DNA of 60,085 nucleotides from Armatimonadota bacterium (GTDB lineage: Bacteria; Armatimonadota; Fimbriimonadia; Fimbriimonadales; GBS-DC). The first letter of the stretch is position 1. Each line of letters begins with the position of its first letter. Shown here piece by piece: positions 7,935 through 16,603 of this stretch. Below the pieces are notes generated by a model, which saw nothing but the letters and a program-made list of their open reading frames with translations, was not told the origin of the DNA and searched no databases. Where the stretch lies: the NCBI GenBank assembly GCA_023511915.1, contig JAIMAN010000010.1:1-60085 (forward strand), written 5' to 3'. The position numbers were made by a program, and so were the translations under genes.

Positions 7935-8377
7935 GTGACGAGGTAATACAGTGGTTGCGGAAGGCGCGAGAGGACCTGATGGTGGCACGCCACGAGATGG
8001 CGCTGCCAGACGAAGAGACGGTGACCGCTGCCGTATGCTTCCACTGCCAACAATTCGTCGAGAAGGTTTTCAAAGCATTCCTCGTTCTGCACGGCGTCGC
8101 CTTTCCGAGAACTCATAACATAGAGTACCTGAAGGAACTGTGCGCCCAAGTCGATCCAGAATTCGCGCTTGTGGATGTGCAAAACCTTTCATTCTACGCT
8201 GTCGAGATTCGCTACCCTGGAGACTATCCAACCCCCACGCTGACGGAAGCCGCTGCATGTCTCGCAACTGCAGAGTCCGTCCTACAGTGGAGCGAAAACT
8301 CTCCATCTCTTTCGAGTCCCTGTGAGGTAGTTCCCCCCTCCACGCTACTGGAGGAGGGGACTTTCAGGAAAGATTGA
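7931..8377 (+). CDS. HEPN domain protein (probable toxin of MNT/HEPN pair)
   Basis: 148 aa. Residues 5-125 match the HEPN family: WLRKAREDLMVARHEM, CFHCQQFVEKVFKAFLVLHG, PRTHNIEYL and EIRYPGDYPTP. The usual RNase signature Rx4-6H is not present; this subfamily shows RYPGDY instead, so RNase activity should not be assumed. The last 20 or so residues (SPCEVVPPSTLLEEGTFRKD) are encoded by a GC-rich palindrome at 8329-8362 and look like a tail added when that repeat replaced the original stop. Coupled to the MNT gene by an ATGA overlap. Confidence 0.8.
   Translation: MSDEVIQWLRKAREDLMVARHEMALPDEETVTAAVCFHCQQFVEKVFKAFLVLHGVAFPRTHNIEYLKELCAQVDPEFALVDVQNLSFYAVEIRYPGDYPTPTLTEAAACLATAESVLQWSENSPSLSSPCEVVPPSTLLEEGTFRKD
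8329..8362. repeat. Palindrome at the HEPN/rplL convergent junction
   Basis: AGTTCCCCCCTCCA (8329-8342) pairs with TGGAGGAGGGGACT (8349-8362), one mismatch, 6-base loop. It lies inside the HEPN reading frame and 31 bases past the rplL stop. It may act as a bidirectional terminator although no T tract follows on either strand. Confidence 0.6.
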
Positions 8378-8392
8378 GGCAAGCATAGCGCC

Positions 8393-8788
8393 TTACTTGA
8401 TCTCGACCTTCGCGCCTGCCTCTTCGAGCTTCTTCTTGATTTCCTCTGCCTCTTCCTTGCTCACGCCCTCTTTGACCTTCTGCGGCGCGCCCTCAACGAG
8501 GTCTTTCGCGTCCTTCAGTCCGAGCTGCGTGAGTTCGCGGACGACCTTGATGACCTGCAGCTTGTTGTCGCCTGCAGCCGCCAGCACGACATCGAACGAG
8601 GTCTTCTCTTCAACAGCGGGGGCAGCCTCTGCTGCGCCTGGCATCATGCCAGGCATCGCCGCAACGGCGACAGGCGCGGCTGCCGACACGCCGTACTTCT
8701 CCTGCAACGCCTTGACCAACTCGTTCAGCTCCAGAACGGTCATCTCGTCAATCGCCTGAATCAGTTCCTCTGCAGTTAGTTTCGCCAT
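8393..8788 (-). CDS. rplL: Ribosomal protein L7/L12
   Basis: 131 aa, the flexible stalk protein of the 50S subunit that recruits translation GTPases. The N-terminal dimerisation domain ([31 protein letters not shown]) is joined by an Ala/Pro/Met-rich hinge to the globular domain ([40 protein letters not shown] ending in AKVEIK). It follows rplJ after 24 bases in the standard operon order and has a GGAGG ribosome-binding site. No rpoB is found downstream: the next gene is convergent HEPN, so the usual rplJL-rpoBC linkage is broken here. Confidence 0.97.
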   Translation of the reverse strand: MAKLTAEELIQAIDEMTVLELNELVKALQEKYGVSAAAPVAVAAMPGMMPGAAEAAPAVEEKTSFDVVLAAAGDNKLQVIKVVRELTQLGLKDAKDLVEGAPQKVKEGVSKEEAEEIKKKLEEAGAKVEIK

Positions 8789-8812
8789 AGTGAGTGCCTC
8801 CTGTGTTTGGGA

Positions 8813-9391
8813 TTATTGGGTTTCTGCCTTCTTATCGGCAATGGCTTGGAGCGTGCGCACGAACTGCCCGATGATTTCGGAAAGCGTGCCCACCAGCCCC
8901 GTGATGGGCGACTGAAGCGCGCCCACAAACTGTGCCAGCATCACCTCGCGCGGGGGCAACTTCGCCAGCGCGTCGACCATCTCGGCGGGGTAGACCTTCT
9001 CGCCCAGCAGAAGCGCTTTGACCTCCGCCTTACGCATCTGCTTGATGTAGTCGGTGAGCGCTTTAGCGGCGGCTGCCTCGTCGCCTATCACAAACGCGAT
9101 GGCAGTCATCCCGTGCAGGTGCGGTTCCAGCGTTTCGGGGATATTGCCCTCGCGCGCGATGCGGTAGAGCGTGTTTTTGACCACGCGCAGCTCCGCGCCC
9201 GACTGACGCAGCTGCTTGCGCAGGTCGGTAATCTCGCGCACGCTTAGCCCGCGGTAGTCCACCAGAATCTGCGCTTTGGAGTCGCCCATCCATGCGCGGA
9301 TCTGGTTCACCTGCGCCACCTTTTCGGGGCGCGGCGTGCGCTCCCAGCGGCGCGCAGGGCTGGCGTGCGTCGCCTGTTCGGTTGTCGCCAT
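8813..9391 (-). CDS. rplJ: Ribosomal protein L10
   Basis: 192 aa. It forms the base of the L12 stalk on 23S rRNA. Typical segments are AQVNQIRAWMGDSKAQILVDYRGLSVREITDLRKQLR, LRVVKNTLYRIA and the C-terminal helix that binds L12 dimers. An ATG at 9391 is preceded by AGGAGGTGTACCG. An upstream in-frame extension to 9517 is open but contains the L10 leader and is not coding. L10 in complex with L12 normally represses its own operon through that leader. Confidence 0.96.
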   Translation of the reverse strand: MATTEQATHASPARRWERTPRPEKVAQVNQIRAWMGDSKAQILVDYRGLSVREITDLRKQLRQSGAELRVVKNTLYRIAREGNIPETLEPHLHGMTAIAFVIGDEAAAAKALTDYIKQMRKAEVKALLLGEKVYPAEMVDALAKLPPREVMLAQFVGALQSPITGLVGTLSEIIGQFVRTLQAIADKKAETQ

Positions 9392-9519
9392 TCGGTACAC
9401 CTCCTTGCTTGGGTTCGCGCTTTTAAACCAAAAACGCGAGCCATGCCGCAGCAGGCTCGCAACGGTTCCGTGCGACGCGAGCGCGCCGACACGCGCTCTC
9501 CATCGCAAAATTGCCAACT

Positions 9520-9600
9520 GTCCCGTGCGCCGTTCCTCGGCAGGCGGACCGCTGCGCGGATTATGTCCCCACTGGGACGCCTGCTGTCTGCGGTATGGCG
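9520..9600 (-). promoter_or_regulatory. Ribosomal protein L10 leader
   Basis: On the minus strand the rplJ 5' UTR contains CCGCAGACAGCAGG, then CCCAGTGGGG, then CGCCTGCCGAGG. These are the conserved blocks of the L10 leader RNA that binds the L10(L12) complex for autogenous control. It sits just after the promoter and about 130 bases before the rplJ start. Confidence 0.8.
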
Positions 9601-9605
9601 GGCAA

Positions 9606-9635
9606 AGTATACCCCACGCGCGTCAGGCGCGTCAA
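9606..9635 (-). promoter_or_regulatory. rplJ-rplL promoter
   Basis: TATACT (9606-9611, preceded by GGGG) with TTGACG (9630-9635) at an 18-base spacing. The -35 overlaps the stop codon of the upstream nitrilase gene (9632-9634). This is one of the few promoters here with a good -35, as expected for a ribosomal operon. Confidence 0.75.
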
Positions 9636-10537
9636 GGGGTAGGGTGTATCAGAATCTCCTCTTGATCTTTGCTTCTGGCGCGGGCGAGGTAGCCGCTGCC
9701 GTCGGGTGTGCGGGCGCGCGACGCCACTATCGACGACTGCCCCTCCGCACGCACATCGAAAAAGCCGCCCACCCCCATCGGATTGACGCCGATCAGGTCG
9801 GGATACTTCTGCACGCCCGCCAGCAGTCCCGTCTCCCAGCCCTGCGCCTCCTCTTTCGTCCACGGCAGCGGATTGTAGGAGGGCATCGCAATCACGCGCA
9901 CGCCCCGCTTCGCATGTTGGTCAATCAGCTCATGGTAGAAGCCGTCCAGACAGATCAGCACGCCCAGTTTGCCCAGAGGGGTGTTCACATTCGGCAGCTC
10001 ACGCGGTGCGGGGCATAGGTTCAAGCCTGCCTCCTGCTCCAACGGCACGAGGTTGATTTTGCGCTGCACCAGCACGCGCTCGCCCTTCGGGTTGTAGGTG
10101 TAGCAGACATTGTGGACGCACTCACCCTGCGCGATGGGCGCGCTGCCCGCCACGACCCACGCGCCCCCCACTCGCGCCGCCTCCGAGAAGACCTCGTGGT
10201 AGACGCGCTCCACAAACGGGCTAAGCGTGCGCAAAAGGGTGCGCGTCGCTCCCGCAAAGCCGCCCTCCCCCGCGAAGGCGTTGATCTGATACCGCTCCAT
10301 CAGGCGCAGCCCCGCCTCCACCATCGTCTTGGCGGTTTGCACCCGCTCAAAGTCCTGCGTGAAAATCAGCCCCAGCCCCACATCTTCGGGGAACACCACC
10401 AGCAAATCGCCCTTGGGGGCGCGCTGACGCACCGCGCGCATCACCCCCAGAACGCGCTCGCGGAACGCCTCCACGCTACGGTAGTCCTCCAAGCGGTACT
10501 GCATCTGCACCGCTGCCAGCGACGCGCTTTTCGGCAT
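9632..10537 (-). CDS. Carbon-nitrogen hydrolase (nitrilase superfamily)
   Basis: 301 aa. The catalytic Glu-Lys-Cys triad is visible: VVFPEDVG (Glu near 51), QRKINLVPLE (Lys) and LGVLICLDGF (Cys). Such cytoplasmic enzymes hydrolyse amides or N-carbamoyl compounds; the substrate cannot be read from sequence. A TACAAT 6 bases upstream of the ATG at 10537 marks a leaderless transcript. Its stop codon lies within the rplJ promoter, so it is separately transcribed and may read through into the ribosomal operon. Confidence 0.85.
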   Translation of the reverse strand: MPKSASLAAVQMQYRLEDYRSVEAFRERVLGVMRAVRQRAPKGDLLVVFPEDVGLGLIFTQDFERVQTAKTMVEAGLRLMERYQINAFAGEGGFAGATRTLLRTLSPFVERVYHEVFSEAARVGGAWVVAGSAPIAQGECVHNVCYTYNPKGERVLVQRKINLVPLEQEAGLNLCPAPRELPNVNTPLGKLGVLICLDGFYHELIDQHAKRGVRVIAMPSYNPLPWTKEEAQGWETGLLAGVQKYPDLIGVNPMGVGGFFDVRAEGQSSIVASRARTPDGSGYLARARSKDQEEILIHPTP

Positions 10538-10543
10538 ACAACG

Positions 10544-10549
10544 ATTGTA
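10544..10549 (-). promoter_or_regulatory. -10 element of nitrilase-family gene, leaderless
   Basis: TACAAT on the minus strand, preceded by GGG, ends 6 bases before the ATG at 10537. No ribosome-binding site fits between them. Confidence 0.55.
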
Positions 10550-10614
10550 CCCGCTCGGCGCAGCAGCAATAGGTATCTACTCTTCAGGGGCTGTGGATCG
10601 TCTCTCCAATCAGG

Positions 10615-10620
10615 TACAAT
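10615..10620 (+). promoter_or_regulatory. -10 element of the small DUF2283 pair
   Basis: TACAAT preceded by GG, 9 bases before a GTG at 10630. The spacing supports the GTG as the start of the small gene. Confidence 0.45.
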
Positions 10621-10629
10621 CGGCTGTCG

Positions 10630-10869
10630 GTGAAAGCTACATGCTACTTTCTGGAACAAGTGCTTCGGAAGCGACCGTACATCCGACCCGAGTGGCGCGA
10701 AAGAGTCATCCAGCAACCGCTCAAGAAGGAGGTACAGCCCGATGGCAGGATACGGTACTGGGGTTATATTCCCGAACTCGGACGCTACTTGCGTGTGGTC
10801 ACCTTAGCCGATGGGGAGACAATTCACAACGCATTCCCCGACCGAAACTTCAAACTGGAGGTGAACTAA
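10630..10869 (+). CDS. Small protein paired with DUF2283, DUF4258-like
   Basis: 79 aa from a GTG. The protein (MKATCYFLEQVLRKRPYIRP, then RYWGYIPELGRYLRVVTLAD) resembles the short, compact alpha/beta proteins that commonly sit before DUF2283 genes and that have been compared with RelE/BrnT-fold toxins. That resemblance is weak by eye. Its stop TAA (10867-10869) shares a base with the ATG of the DUF2283 gene (TAATG), so they are coupled. A two-gene toxin-antitoxin-like function is inference only. Confidence 0.6.
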   Translation: MKATCYFLEQVLRKRPYIRPEWRERVIQQPLKKEVQPDGRIRYWGYIPELGRYLRVVTLADGETIHNAFPDRNFKLEVN

Positions 10870-11090
10870 TGCGACTGCTCTACTACCCAGAGACGGACAG
10901 TCTCTACATCGATCTGCGTGAGGAGGCAAGCGCGGACTCTGTGGAGGTCGCTCCTGGCATCGTGGTAGACCTCGATGCACAGGGTGGTATTGTGGGTATC
11001 GACATCGACCACGCGCGGCAACAGTTCTCGCTGGAGCGGGTGGAACTCCACAACCTCCCCCTGCAGGCTCTGGTCGCGCAGTCCGAGTAG
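10869..11090 (+). CDS. DUF2283 family protein
   Basis: 73 aa. It shows the family signature: YYPETDSLYIDLRE at the N-terminus, then APGIVVDLDAQGGIVGIDIDHA. DUF2283 proteins are small, widespread and often adjacent to short toxin-like genes; some are treated as antitoxins but the function is not established. It is translationally coupled to the upstream 79-aa gene. The next gene, hpt, begins 53 bases later with its own ribosome-binding site. Confidence 0.82.
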   Translation: MRLLYYPETDSLYIDLREEASADSVEVAPGIVVDLDAQGGIVGIDIDHARQQFSLERVELHNLPLQALVAQSE

Positions 11091-11142
11091 GCGCGACATA
11101 CCGCCATCAGGTATCCTTTACCACCCTCTGGGAAGGACTGGC

Positions 11143-11700
11143 ATGCATGCAACCGACGCCGCGTGGCTGAAACGCTTCCCCGAGCTGGAGATACTCATCG
11201 ACAGCGACACCCTCCAAGCGCGGGTACGCGAACTGGGAGAGCAGATTACGCGCGACTACGGCGCGCACCCGCCCCTGCTGGTGGGCGTGCTGAAAGGCTC
11301 GCTGGTGTTCCTGGCAGACCTGATGCGGGCGATTCCGCTGCCCGTGTCCTACGACTTCGTGGCAATCTCCAGCTACGGCGCAGAGACGCAGACCACAGGG
11401 CAAGTGCGCCTCATCAAAGACCTCGATTCGCCGATTCACGGGCGCCATGTGCTGGTGGTGGAAGACATCTACGACACGGGGCTGACGCTGAGCTATCTGC
11501 TGGGGCTGCTGCGCCAGCGCGAGCCTGCGAGCCTGCGCGTCTGCACGCTGCTTGCCAAGCCCGCACGCCGCCAAGTGGCGTTGGAGATTGCCTACTGCGG
11601 CTTCGAGATCCCCGACAGGTTCGTCGTCGGCTACGGGCTGGACTATGGTGAGCGGTATCGCAACCTGCCGTTTATTGCGGTACTGCAGGGGCAGCCGTAG
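11143..11700 (+). CDS. hpt: Hypoxanthine phosphoribosyltransferase
   Basis: 185 aa. It salvages hypoxanthine or guanine to IMP or GMP with PRPP. Visible are [20 protein letters not shown], the PRPP-binding [18 protein letters not shown] and the C-terminal [25 protein letters not shown] at 11143 is preceded by GGGAAGGA. The 3' end overlaps the convergent carB gene by 29 bases (11672-11700), so transcripts of the two genes must overlap. Confidence 0.95.
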   Translation: MHATDAAWLKRFPELEILIDSDTLQARVRELGEQITRDYGAHPPLLVGVLKGSLVFLADLMRAIPLPVSYDFVAISSYGAETQTTGQVRLIKDLDSPIHGRHVLVVEDIYDTGLTLSYLLGLLRQREPASLRVCTLLAKPARRQVALEIAYCGFEIPDRFVVGYGLDYGERYRNLPFIAVLQGQP

Positions 11701-14700
11701 GCGACACAGCGGCGTACCTGACCTGCCCAATCGGATGCACCTGCCACGCCTCGGCGTCCAACGCCCGCAGGAGCGCCCACGCGGTGTCCAGCGCGGTTAG
11801 GCACGGCACGCCCGATTCGACGGCAGCGCGGCGGATTAGCAGCCCTTGCTGTTGGGCGCGCCGTTCAGGGCTGGGCGTGTTGATCAGCAGTTGCACGCGC
11901 TTGCCCTTGATGTAATCCAGCAGGTTCGGGCTGCCCTCGCCGATTTTGGGCACGACCTGCACGGGTAAGCCCGCCGCCTGAAGCGCAGCCGCCGTGCCGC
12001 GCGTCGCCAGCAGCTGGAACCCCTTCGCAAGGAACGCCCGCGCTAACTGCACGCCCTCCGCCTTGTCTTTGTCGGCAAGCGTCAGCAGCACTGCGCCCGT
12101 GCGCGGGATTTTGATGCCCGCGGCGACCATCGCTTTGTAAAGCGCGGCTTCGTAGGTGCAGTCGATGCCCATCACCTCGCCTGTGGAGCGCATCTCGGGT
12201 CCCAGCGCGACCTCCACCTGCCGCAGTTTCAGGTGCGAGAACACGGGCGCTTTGACCGCGATTCGCCCGCGCGTGGGGTCGGGCGGCATCTCCACAAGCG
12301 GCAGGGGCTGCCCCAACTGCGCCGCGACCGCCAACCGCACCATCGGGATGTCGGTGATCTTGGACAGGTAGGGCACGGTACGGCTGGCGCGCGGGTTCAC
12401 CTCGATTACATAGACCTGCCCGTCCTGCACCACGAACTGGATGTTGAGCAGCCCGCAGGCGCGCAGCGCACGCGCCAAGCGCAGGCTGTAGTCGCGAATC
12501 TGCGCCTGCTCCGACTCAGTGAGCGTCTGCGGCGGCACGACGGTCATGCTGTCGCCCGAATGCACGCCCGCCCGCTCGATATGCTCCATAATCGCAGGGA
12601 TGAGGAACCGCTCGCCGTCGCCGATGAGGTCTACCTCCGCCTCTTTGCCCTCGATGTATTTGTCCACCAGCACGGGCGCGTCGGGGAACGCCAGCACCGC
12701 CGAGCGCCAGTAGGTCTCCAGCTCGGCGTCGGTGCGCACGATTTCCATCGCGCGCCCGCCCAGCACATACGACGGGCGTACCAGCACAGGGTAGCCGACC
12801 GCCTGCGCCGTTTCACGCGCCTCGCCCAAAGTTAGCACAGCGCGCCCTGACGGACGCGGGACGCCCAACAGCTCCAGCAGCGCATCAAACTGCCGACGGT
12901 CTTCCGCCAGCTCAATCGATTCGGGCGGTGTGCCCAGAATCGGCACGCCGAACGCTTGCAGCGACTTGACCAAGTTGATTGCCGTCTGCCCGCCGAACTG
13001 CACCAGCACGGGGATTGGCTCGCCCGAATCGCCCGCCTCGTACTCCAGCAGGTTCAGCACATCCTCCGTTGTGATGGGGTCAAAGTAGAGCGCGTCGGAG
13101 ATGTCGAAGTCAGTGGAAACGGTTTCGGGGTTGTTGTTGAGGATCATCGCGTAGTAGCCCATCTCGCGCAGGGTGCGCACGGCATGCACGGCGGAGTAGT
13201 CGAACTCGATGCCCTGCCCGATGCGGATGGGTCCCGACCCCAGCACGAGCGCCTTGCGTGGATGTTTCGGCGCAGGGCGGTCGGAGACGCCGTGATAGGT
13301 GCTGTAGAAGTAGGGCGTGCGCGCCTCGAACTCACCCGCGCAGGTGTCCACCATCTTGAAGGCGGGCACGATGCCCAGCGCCTTACGCCCTGCCCGCACC
13401 TGCGCCTCACTTAGCCCCGTGATTTGCGCCAGAAACTTGTCGCCGAATTGCCACTCTTTGGCGCGGCGAAGGAGGGTTTTGATGCCCTCACCCCTCGCCC
13501 ACCCTGTGGGAGAGGGGCTGGGGGTGAGGGCAGACACGATCTCCTCACTCCGCGCAATCAGCTCCTGCTCCATCTCCACCAGTCGGCGGATGCGATGCAG
13601 GAACCACGGGTCTACCTTGCACAATCCGTACACCTCGTCCACGAGCCAGCCGCGTCGGAACGCTTCGGCGATGTAGAACAGGCGCATGTCGTTGGGCGTG
13701 GCGATGAGCGTCTCCAGCTCCATCGGGCTGAGCCGCGCGGCGGGCGGATAGCGCAGGTCGCTCACGCCGACTTCCAGCCCACGCACCGCCTTCATCAGTG
13801 CGCCCTCGAAGGTGCGGTCAATCGCCATCACCTCGCCCGTCGCCTTCATCTGCGTGCCCAGCGTGCGGTCGCCTGTGGGGAACTTGTCGAACGGGAAGCG
13901 CGGAATCTTGACCACGCAGTAGTCCAGCGCAGGCTCGAACGCCGCCGAAGTGCCCGTGATGGGGTTGCGAATCTCGTCCAAGCGCAGCCCGATGGCGATT
14001 TTGGCGGCGATTCGCGCAATCGGGTAGCCTGTCGCTTTGGACGCCAGCGCGCTGGAACGGCTCACGCGCGGGTTGACCTCAATCACATAGTAGTCGCTGC
14101 CGTTGGGGTTCAGCGCGAGCTGCACATTGCACCCGCCCTGAATGCCCAGCGCGCGGATAATGCGCAGCGACGCCGTGCGCAACAGCTGATACTCGAAGTC
14201 GCTCAGCGTCTGCGACGGCGCAACGACCATCGAATCGCCCGTATGCACGCCCATCGGGTCTAAGTTCTCCATGTTGCACACCACGATGGCGTTGTCCGCG
14301 CCGTCGCGCATCACCTCGTACTCAATCTCCTTCCAGCCCAGCAGCGAGCGCTCTACCAAGATCTGCGAGCGCATCGACAGCTCCAGCCCCCGCGCGCCGA
14401 TTTCGAGCAGCTCGTCGGGGTTGTGCGCGATTCCGCCGCCTGTGCCGCCCAGCGTGTAGGCAGGGCGCACGATACACGGGTAGGGCGCAATCTCCGCCAC
14501 GCGCCGCAACTCGCCGATGCTTTCCACAATCCACGATTCGGGCACAGGCTCGCCGATTTGGCGCATCAGGTCGCGGAACTTCTCGCGGTCCTCCGCCGCT
14601 TGAATCGCCGTCAGGGGCGTGCCCAGCAGACGCACGCCGTACTTGTCCAGAATGCCGCGCACCGCCAGCTCCGTCGCGAGGTTCAGTCCTGTCTGCCCCC

Positions 14701-14971
14701 CAAGCGTCGGCAGTAGCCCGTCGGGACGCTCCTGCGCAATCACACGCTCGGCGAACTCTACGGTCAGCGGCTCGATATACACGCGGTCGGCGGTGTCGGG
14801 GTCGGTCATGATGGTGGCGGGATTGGAGTTGATTAGCACGACTTCCAGCCCTTCTTCGCGAAGGGAACGACACGCCTGCGAACCAGAGTAGTCAAACTCG
14901 GCGGCTTGCCCGATGACAATCGGACCTGAGCCAATCACCAAAACCTTCCGTAGCGATGTGTCTTTCGGCAT
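11672..14971 (-). CDS. carB: Carbamoyl-phosphate synthase large subunit with repeat insertion
   Basis: 1099 aa. It makes carbamoyl phosphate from bicarbonate, ATP and ammonia delivered by CarA, for arginine and pyrimidine synthesis. Both ATP-grasp halves are complete: [21 protein letters not shown] near residue 10 and [19 protein letters not shown] near 570, followed by the allosteric MGS-like domain ([16 protein letters not shown]). The start is ATG 14971 with GGAGGAGATT upstream; a longer in-frame version is not supported. Residues about 481-496 ([16 protein letters not shown]) have no counterpart in E. coli CarB and are encoded by a 48-bp palindromic repeat. carA is not adjacent. Confidence 0.96.
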   Translation of the reverse strand: MPKDTSLRKVLVIGSGPIVIGQAAEFDYSGSQACRSLREEGLEVVLINSNPATIMTDPDTADRVYIEPLTVEFAERVIAQERPDGLLPTLGGQTGLNLATELAVRGILDKYGVRLLGTPLTAIQAAEDREKFRDLMRQIGEPVPESWIVESIGELRRVAEIAPYPCIVRPAYTLGGTGGGIAHNPDELLEIGARGLELSMRSQILVERSLLGWKEIEYEVMRDGADNAIVVCNMENLDPMGVHTGDSMVVAPSQTLSDFEYQLLRTASLRIIRALGIQGGCNVQLALNPNGSDYYVIEVNPRVSRSSALASKATGYPIARIAAKIAIGLRLDEIRNPITGTSAAFEPALDYCVVKIPRFPFDKFPTGDRTLGTQMKATGEVMAIDRTFEGALMKAVRGLEVGVSDLRYPPAARLSPMELETLIATPNDMRLFYIAEAFRRGWLVDEVYGLCKVDPWFLHRIRRLVEMEQELIARSEEIVSALTPSPSPTGWARGEGIKTLLRRAKEWQFGDKFLAQITGLSEAQVRAGRKALGIVPAFKMVDTCAGEFEARTPYFYSTYHGVSDRPAPKHPRKALVLGSGPIRIGQGIEFDYSAVHAVRTLREMGYYAMILNNNPETVSTDFDISDALYFDPITTEDVLNLLEYEAGDSGEPIPVLVQFGGQTAINLVKSLQAFGVPILGTPPESIELAEDRRQFDALLELLGVPRPSGRAVLTLGEARETAQAVGYPVLVRPSYVLGGRAMEIVRTDAELETYWRSAVLAFPDAPVLVDKYIEGKEAEVDLIGDGERFLIPAIMEHIERAGVHSGDSMTVVPPQTLTESEQAQIRDYSLRLARALRACGLLNIQFVVQDGQVYVIEVNPRASRTVPYLSKITDIPMVRLAVAAQLGQPLPLVEMPPDPTRGRIAVKAPVFSHLKLRQVEVALGPEMRSTGEVMGIDCTYEAALYKAMVAAGIKIPRTGAVLLTLADKDKAEGVQLARAFLAKGFQLLATRGTAAALQAAGLPVQVVPKIGEGSPNLLDYIKGKRVQLLINTPSPERRAQQQGLLIRRAAVESGVPCLTALDTAWALLRALDAEAWQVHPIGQVRYAAVSPTAAPAVPQ
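13484..13531 (-). repeat. 48-bp palindromic repeat inserted in frame in carB
   Basis: The ends GCCCTCACCC and GGGTGAGGGC are a perfect 10-bp inverted repeat, with a second, inner pair (CTCGCCCAC/GTGGGAGAG). The element is exactly 16 codons long and reads [16 protein letters not shown] in carB. A close copy, nearly identical over about 40 bases, is intergenic at 48920-48960. This shows the element is dispersed and was inserted without breaking the frame. Confidence 0.85.
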
Positions 14972-15020
14972 AATCTCCTCCCTTGTCGCCTCGCTGGACG
15001 GACTTAAAGGGTCAGCCTGC

Positions 15021-15026
15021 AGTATA
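15021..15026 (-). promoter_or_regulatory. carB promoter -10
   Basis: TATACT on the minus strand, preceded by GGG, 49 bases upstream of the carB start. No convincing -35. The leader has a strong ribosome-binding site; I see no terminator-antiterminator structure. Confidence 0.5.
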
Positions 15027-15137
15027 CCCAAAGGGTATTGCCTTCGGCTGTTTGTGGGCAAGTTTTCATGAAAAACCTGCACGATTAGCGAGGGGCTGGC
15101 GCGTTTCGGGGTATCCTAACTGCGGGGTGCGTTCGAG

Positions 15138-15490
15138 TTTTCCACACGCAACTAATTTCCATGCCCCTATACCTATAGAATCCATGGTAGTAGTAGGTCA
15201 TTGTGGAATTGTGGATAACTTTGTCTACTTCGACCGCACGGTCGACGAATTTGGGGGGTTCCGAAGGGCAATTTTGAACTCAAATTGCAACTTTTGTCTA
15301 CTGACCGAGCGTTTAATTAGCCACGCTAAGGATCGGGGGTCTCGATGTGGATAACTTGTGGAAAACTGTGGATCCATTGTGGATAACTCTGTGGATAACG
15401 GGGCGATTCAGGGGTTTTCCACAGGGTTTTCCACAGAGTTATCCACAATTGGGGGCGAGTTATCCACAATTCGCGGGAGAGTTATCCACA
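15138..15490. other. oriC: Candidate chromosomal replication origin (oriC)
   Basis: Eleven DnaA boxes fit TTWTNCACA. One forward TTTTCCACA is at 15138. Five in reverse orientation (TGTGGATAA or TGTGGAAAA) start at 15210, 15346, 15357, 15378 and 15390. Five forward (TTTTCCACA or TTATCCACA) start at 15415, 15427, 15439, 15460 and 15482. The dense part is thus bipolar around 15405. A relatively AT-rich segment and three TAG trinucleotides (15188-15196) lie to the left of the box at 15210, as in an unwinding region. rsmG, parA and parB within 12 kb are typical origin neighbours. The last box contains the stop codon of the glycosyltransferase gene. dnaA is not here. Confidence 0.85.
15268..15288. 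repeat. Inverted repeat inside the oriC region
   Basis: GCAATTT (15268-15274) and AAATTGC (15282-15288) flank a 7-base loop in the AT-richer spacer between the DnaA boxes at 15210 and 15346. Its role is unknown; a protein-binding site or secondary-structure element of the origin is possible. Confidence 0.45.
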
Positions 15491-16603
15491 CCCCACTGCC
15501 TGCAGGTAGGCTTGCCAGGTGCGCTCGGCGGTGATGCGCCACGAGAAGCGTTGCGCCTGCGTGATGGCTCGTTGGCGAAGCGCCTCGCGGTAGGCGTTGT
15601 TGGTCAGCAGTGTGTGGATTGCGCTTGCCCACATGCCAGGCTCATTAGGCGGCAGCAGGATGCCCCCAGAGCCGACCACTTCGGGCAGCGCGCCGCCGTT
15701 GGAGGCGATTACGGGTGTCCCGCACGCCATCGCTTCCAGCGGGGGCAGCCCAAAGCCCTCGTAGAAGGAGGGGTACAGCAGCATCTCGGCGGCGTTGTAG
15801 AGCCACACGAGATGCTTGTCGGGCACATAGCCCGTCTCGATGAGCCAGCCGTCGGATGCAAAGGTCTGCTTGGCGCACGCCAACTCCCGACGCGCCCAGC
15901 CTGCCTTGCCTGTCAGCACGAGCGTCATCGGAAGCTCGTACTCCTCGCGAGCAAGGTACACCGCCTCGATTGCCAGCTGCCAATTCTTGCGCGGCTGCAG
16001 CACGCCCACTGCCAGCGCGAAGGGCGGCTCGACCCCATACTTTTTGCGTACCCACGCCTGCGCTTCCGCTTTTGGGATGGGGTAGAAGCCTTCAGGCAGC
16101 CCGTTCGGTGTGGCAATCACTTTGTCGGGGGGCAGTCCGAGCATGGCGATTATGTCTTCGCGCGAGGTCTCCGAGACGGTCAGCACCCGCTTGGCGCGGC
16201 GGCACGAAGCAGGCACGGTCAGGCGTAGCAGAATCCTGTCTTTCAGCGGGAACCAGCGCGGCTCGATCAGGAACGAGATGTCATGCACGGTCGTCACGGT
16301 CGGAACCGCGAATAAGGGCGAGACTGTGTATTGCGTGTGAACTAAGTTGCAGCGGTTCTGTCGGGCGAGTTTGGGCAGGCGCAGTAGGCTCCAGAGCCGT
16401 TCAGAGCGGGCGGGCGCGACCACAGGCTCATACAGCGGCGATTCGGGAAGTGTCCCTGCGGGGATGGGGCGCGTGGAGAACAGCACGAGCCGATGCTCGG
16501 TGGGACTCAGCAGCTCGCCCAGCGCCTTGAGCAGCCCGCGCCAGTAGGTGCGGTCGCCTGTGTACGCGCCCGTGAGCAGCCGCGCGTCGATGCCTACCCT
16601 CAC
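15482..16603 (-). CDS. GT4-family glycosyltransferase
   Basis: 373 aa from a GTG at 16603. It is a GT-B fold retaining glycosyltransferase: [11 protein letters not shown] at the N-terminus, [24 protein letters not shown], then the donor-binding domain with [40 protein letters not shown] and GGALPEVVG. The [10 protein letters not shown] motif has the conserved Glu of GT4. Acceptor and donor are not predictable; such enzymes usually build envelope or exopolysaccharides. Its GTG overlaps the rsmG stop in GTGA, so the two genes are coupled. Its own stop codon lies inside the last DnaA box of oriC. Confidence 0.87.
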   Translation of the reverse strand: MRVGIDARLLTGAYTGDRTYWRGLLKALGELLSPTEHRLVLFSTRPIPAGTLPESPLYEPVVAPARSERLWSLLRLPKLARQNRCNLVHTQYTVSPLFAVPTVTTVHDISFLIEPRWFPLKDRILLRLTVPASCRRAKRVLTVSETSREDIIAMLGLPPDKVIATPNGLPEGFYPIPKAEAQAWVRKKYGVEPPFALAVGVLQPRKNWQLAIEAVYLAREEYELPMTLVLTGKAGWARRELACAKQTFASDGWLIETGYVPDKHLVWLYNAAEMLLYPSFYEGFGLPPLEAMACGTPVIASNGGALPEVVGSGGILLPPNEPGMWASAIHTLLTNNAYREALRQRAITQAQRFSWRITAERTWQAYLQAVGCG

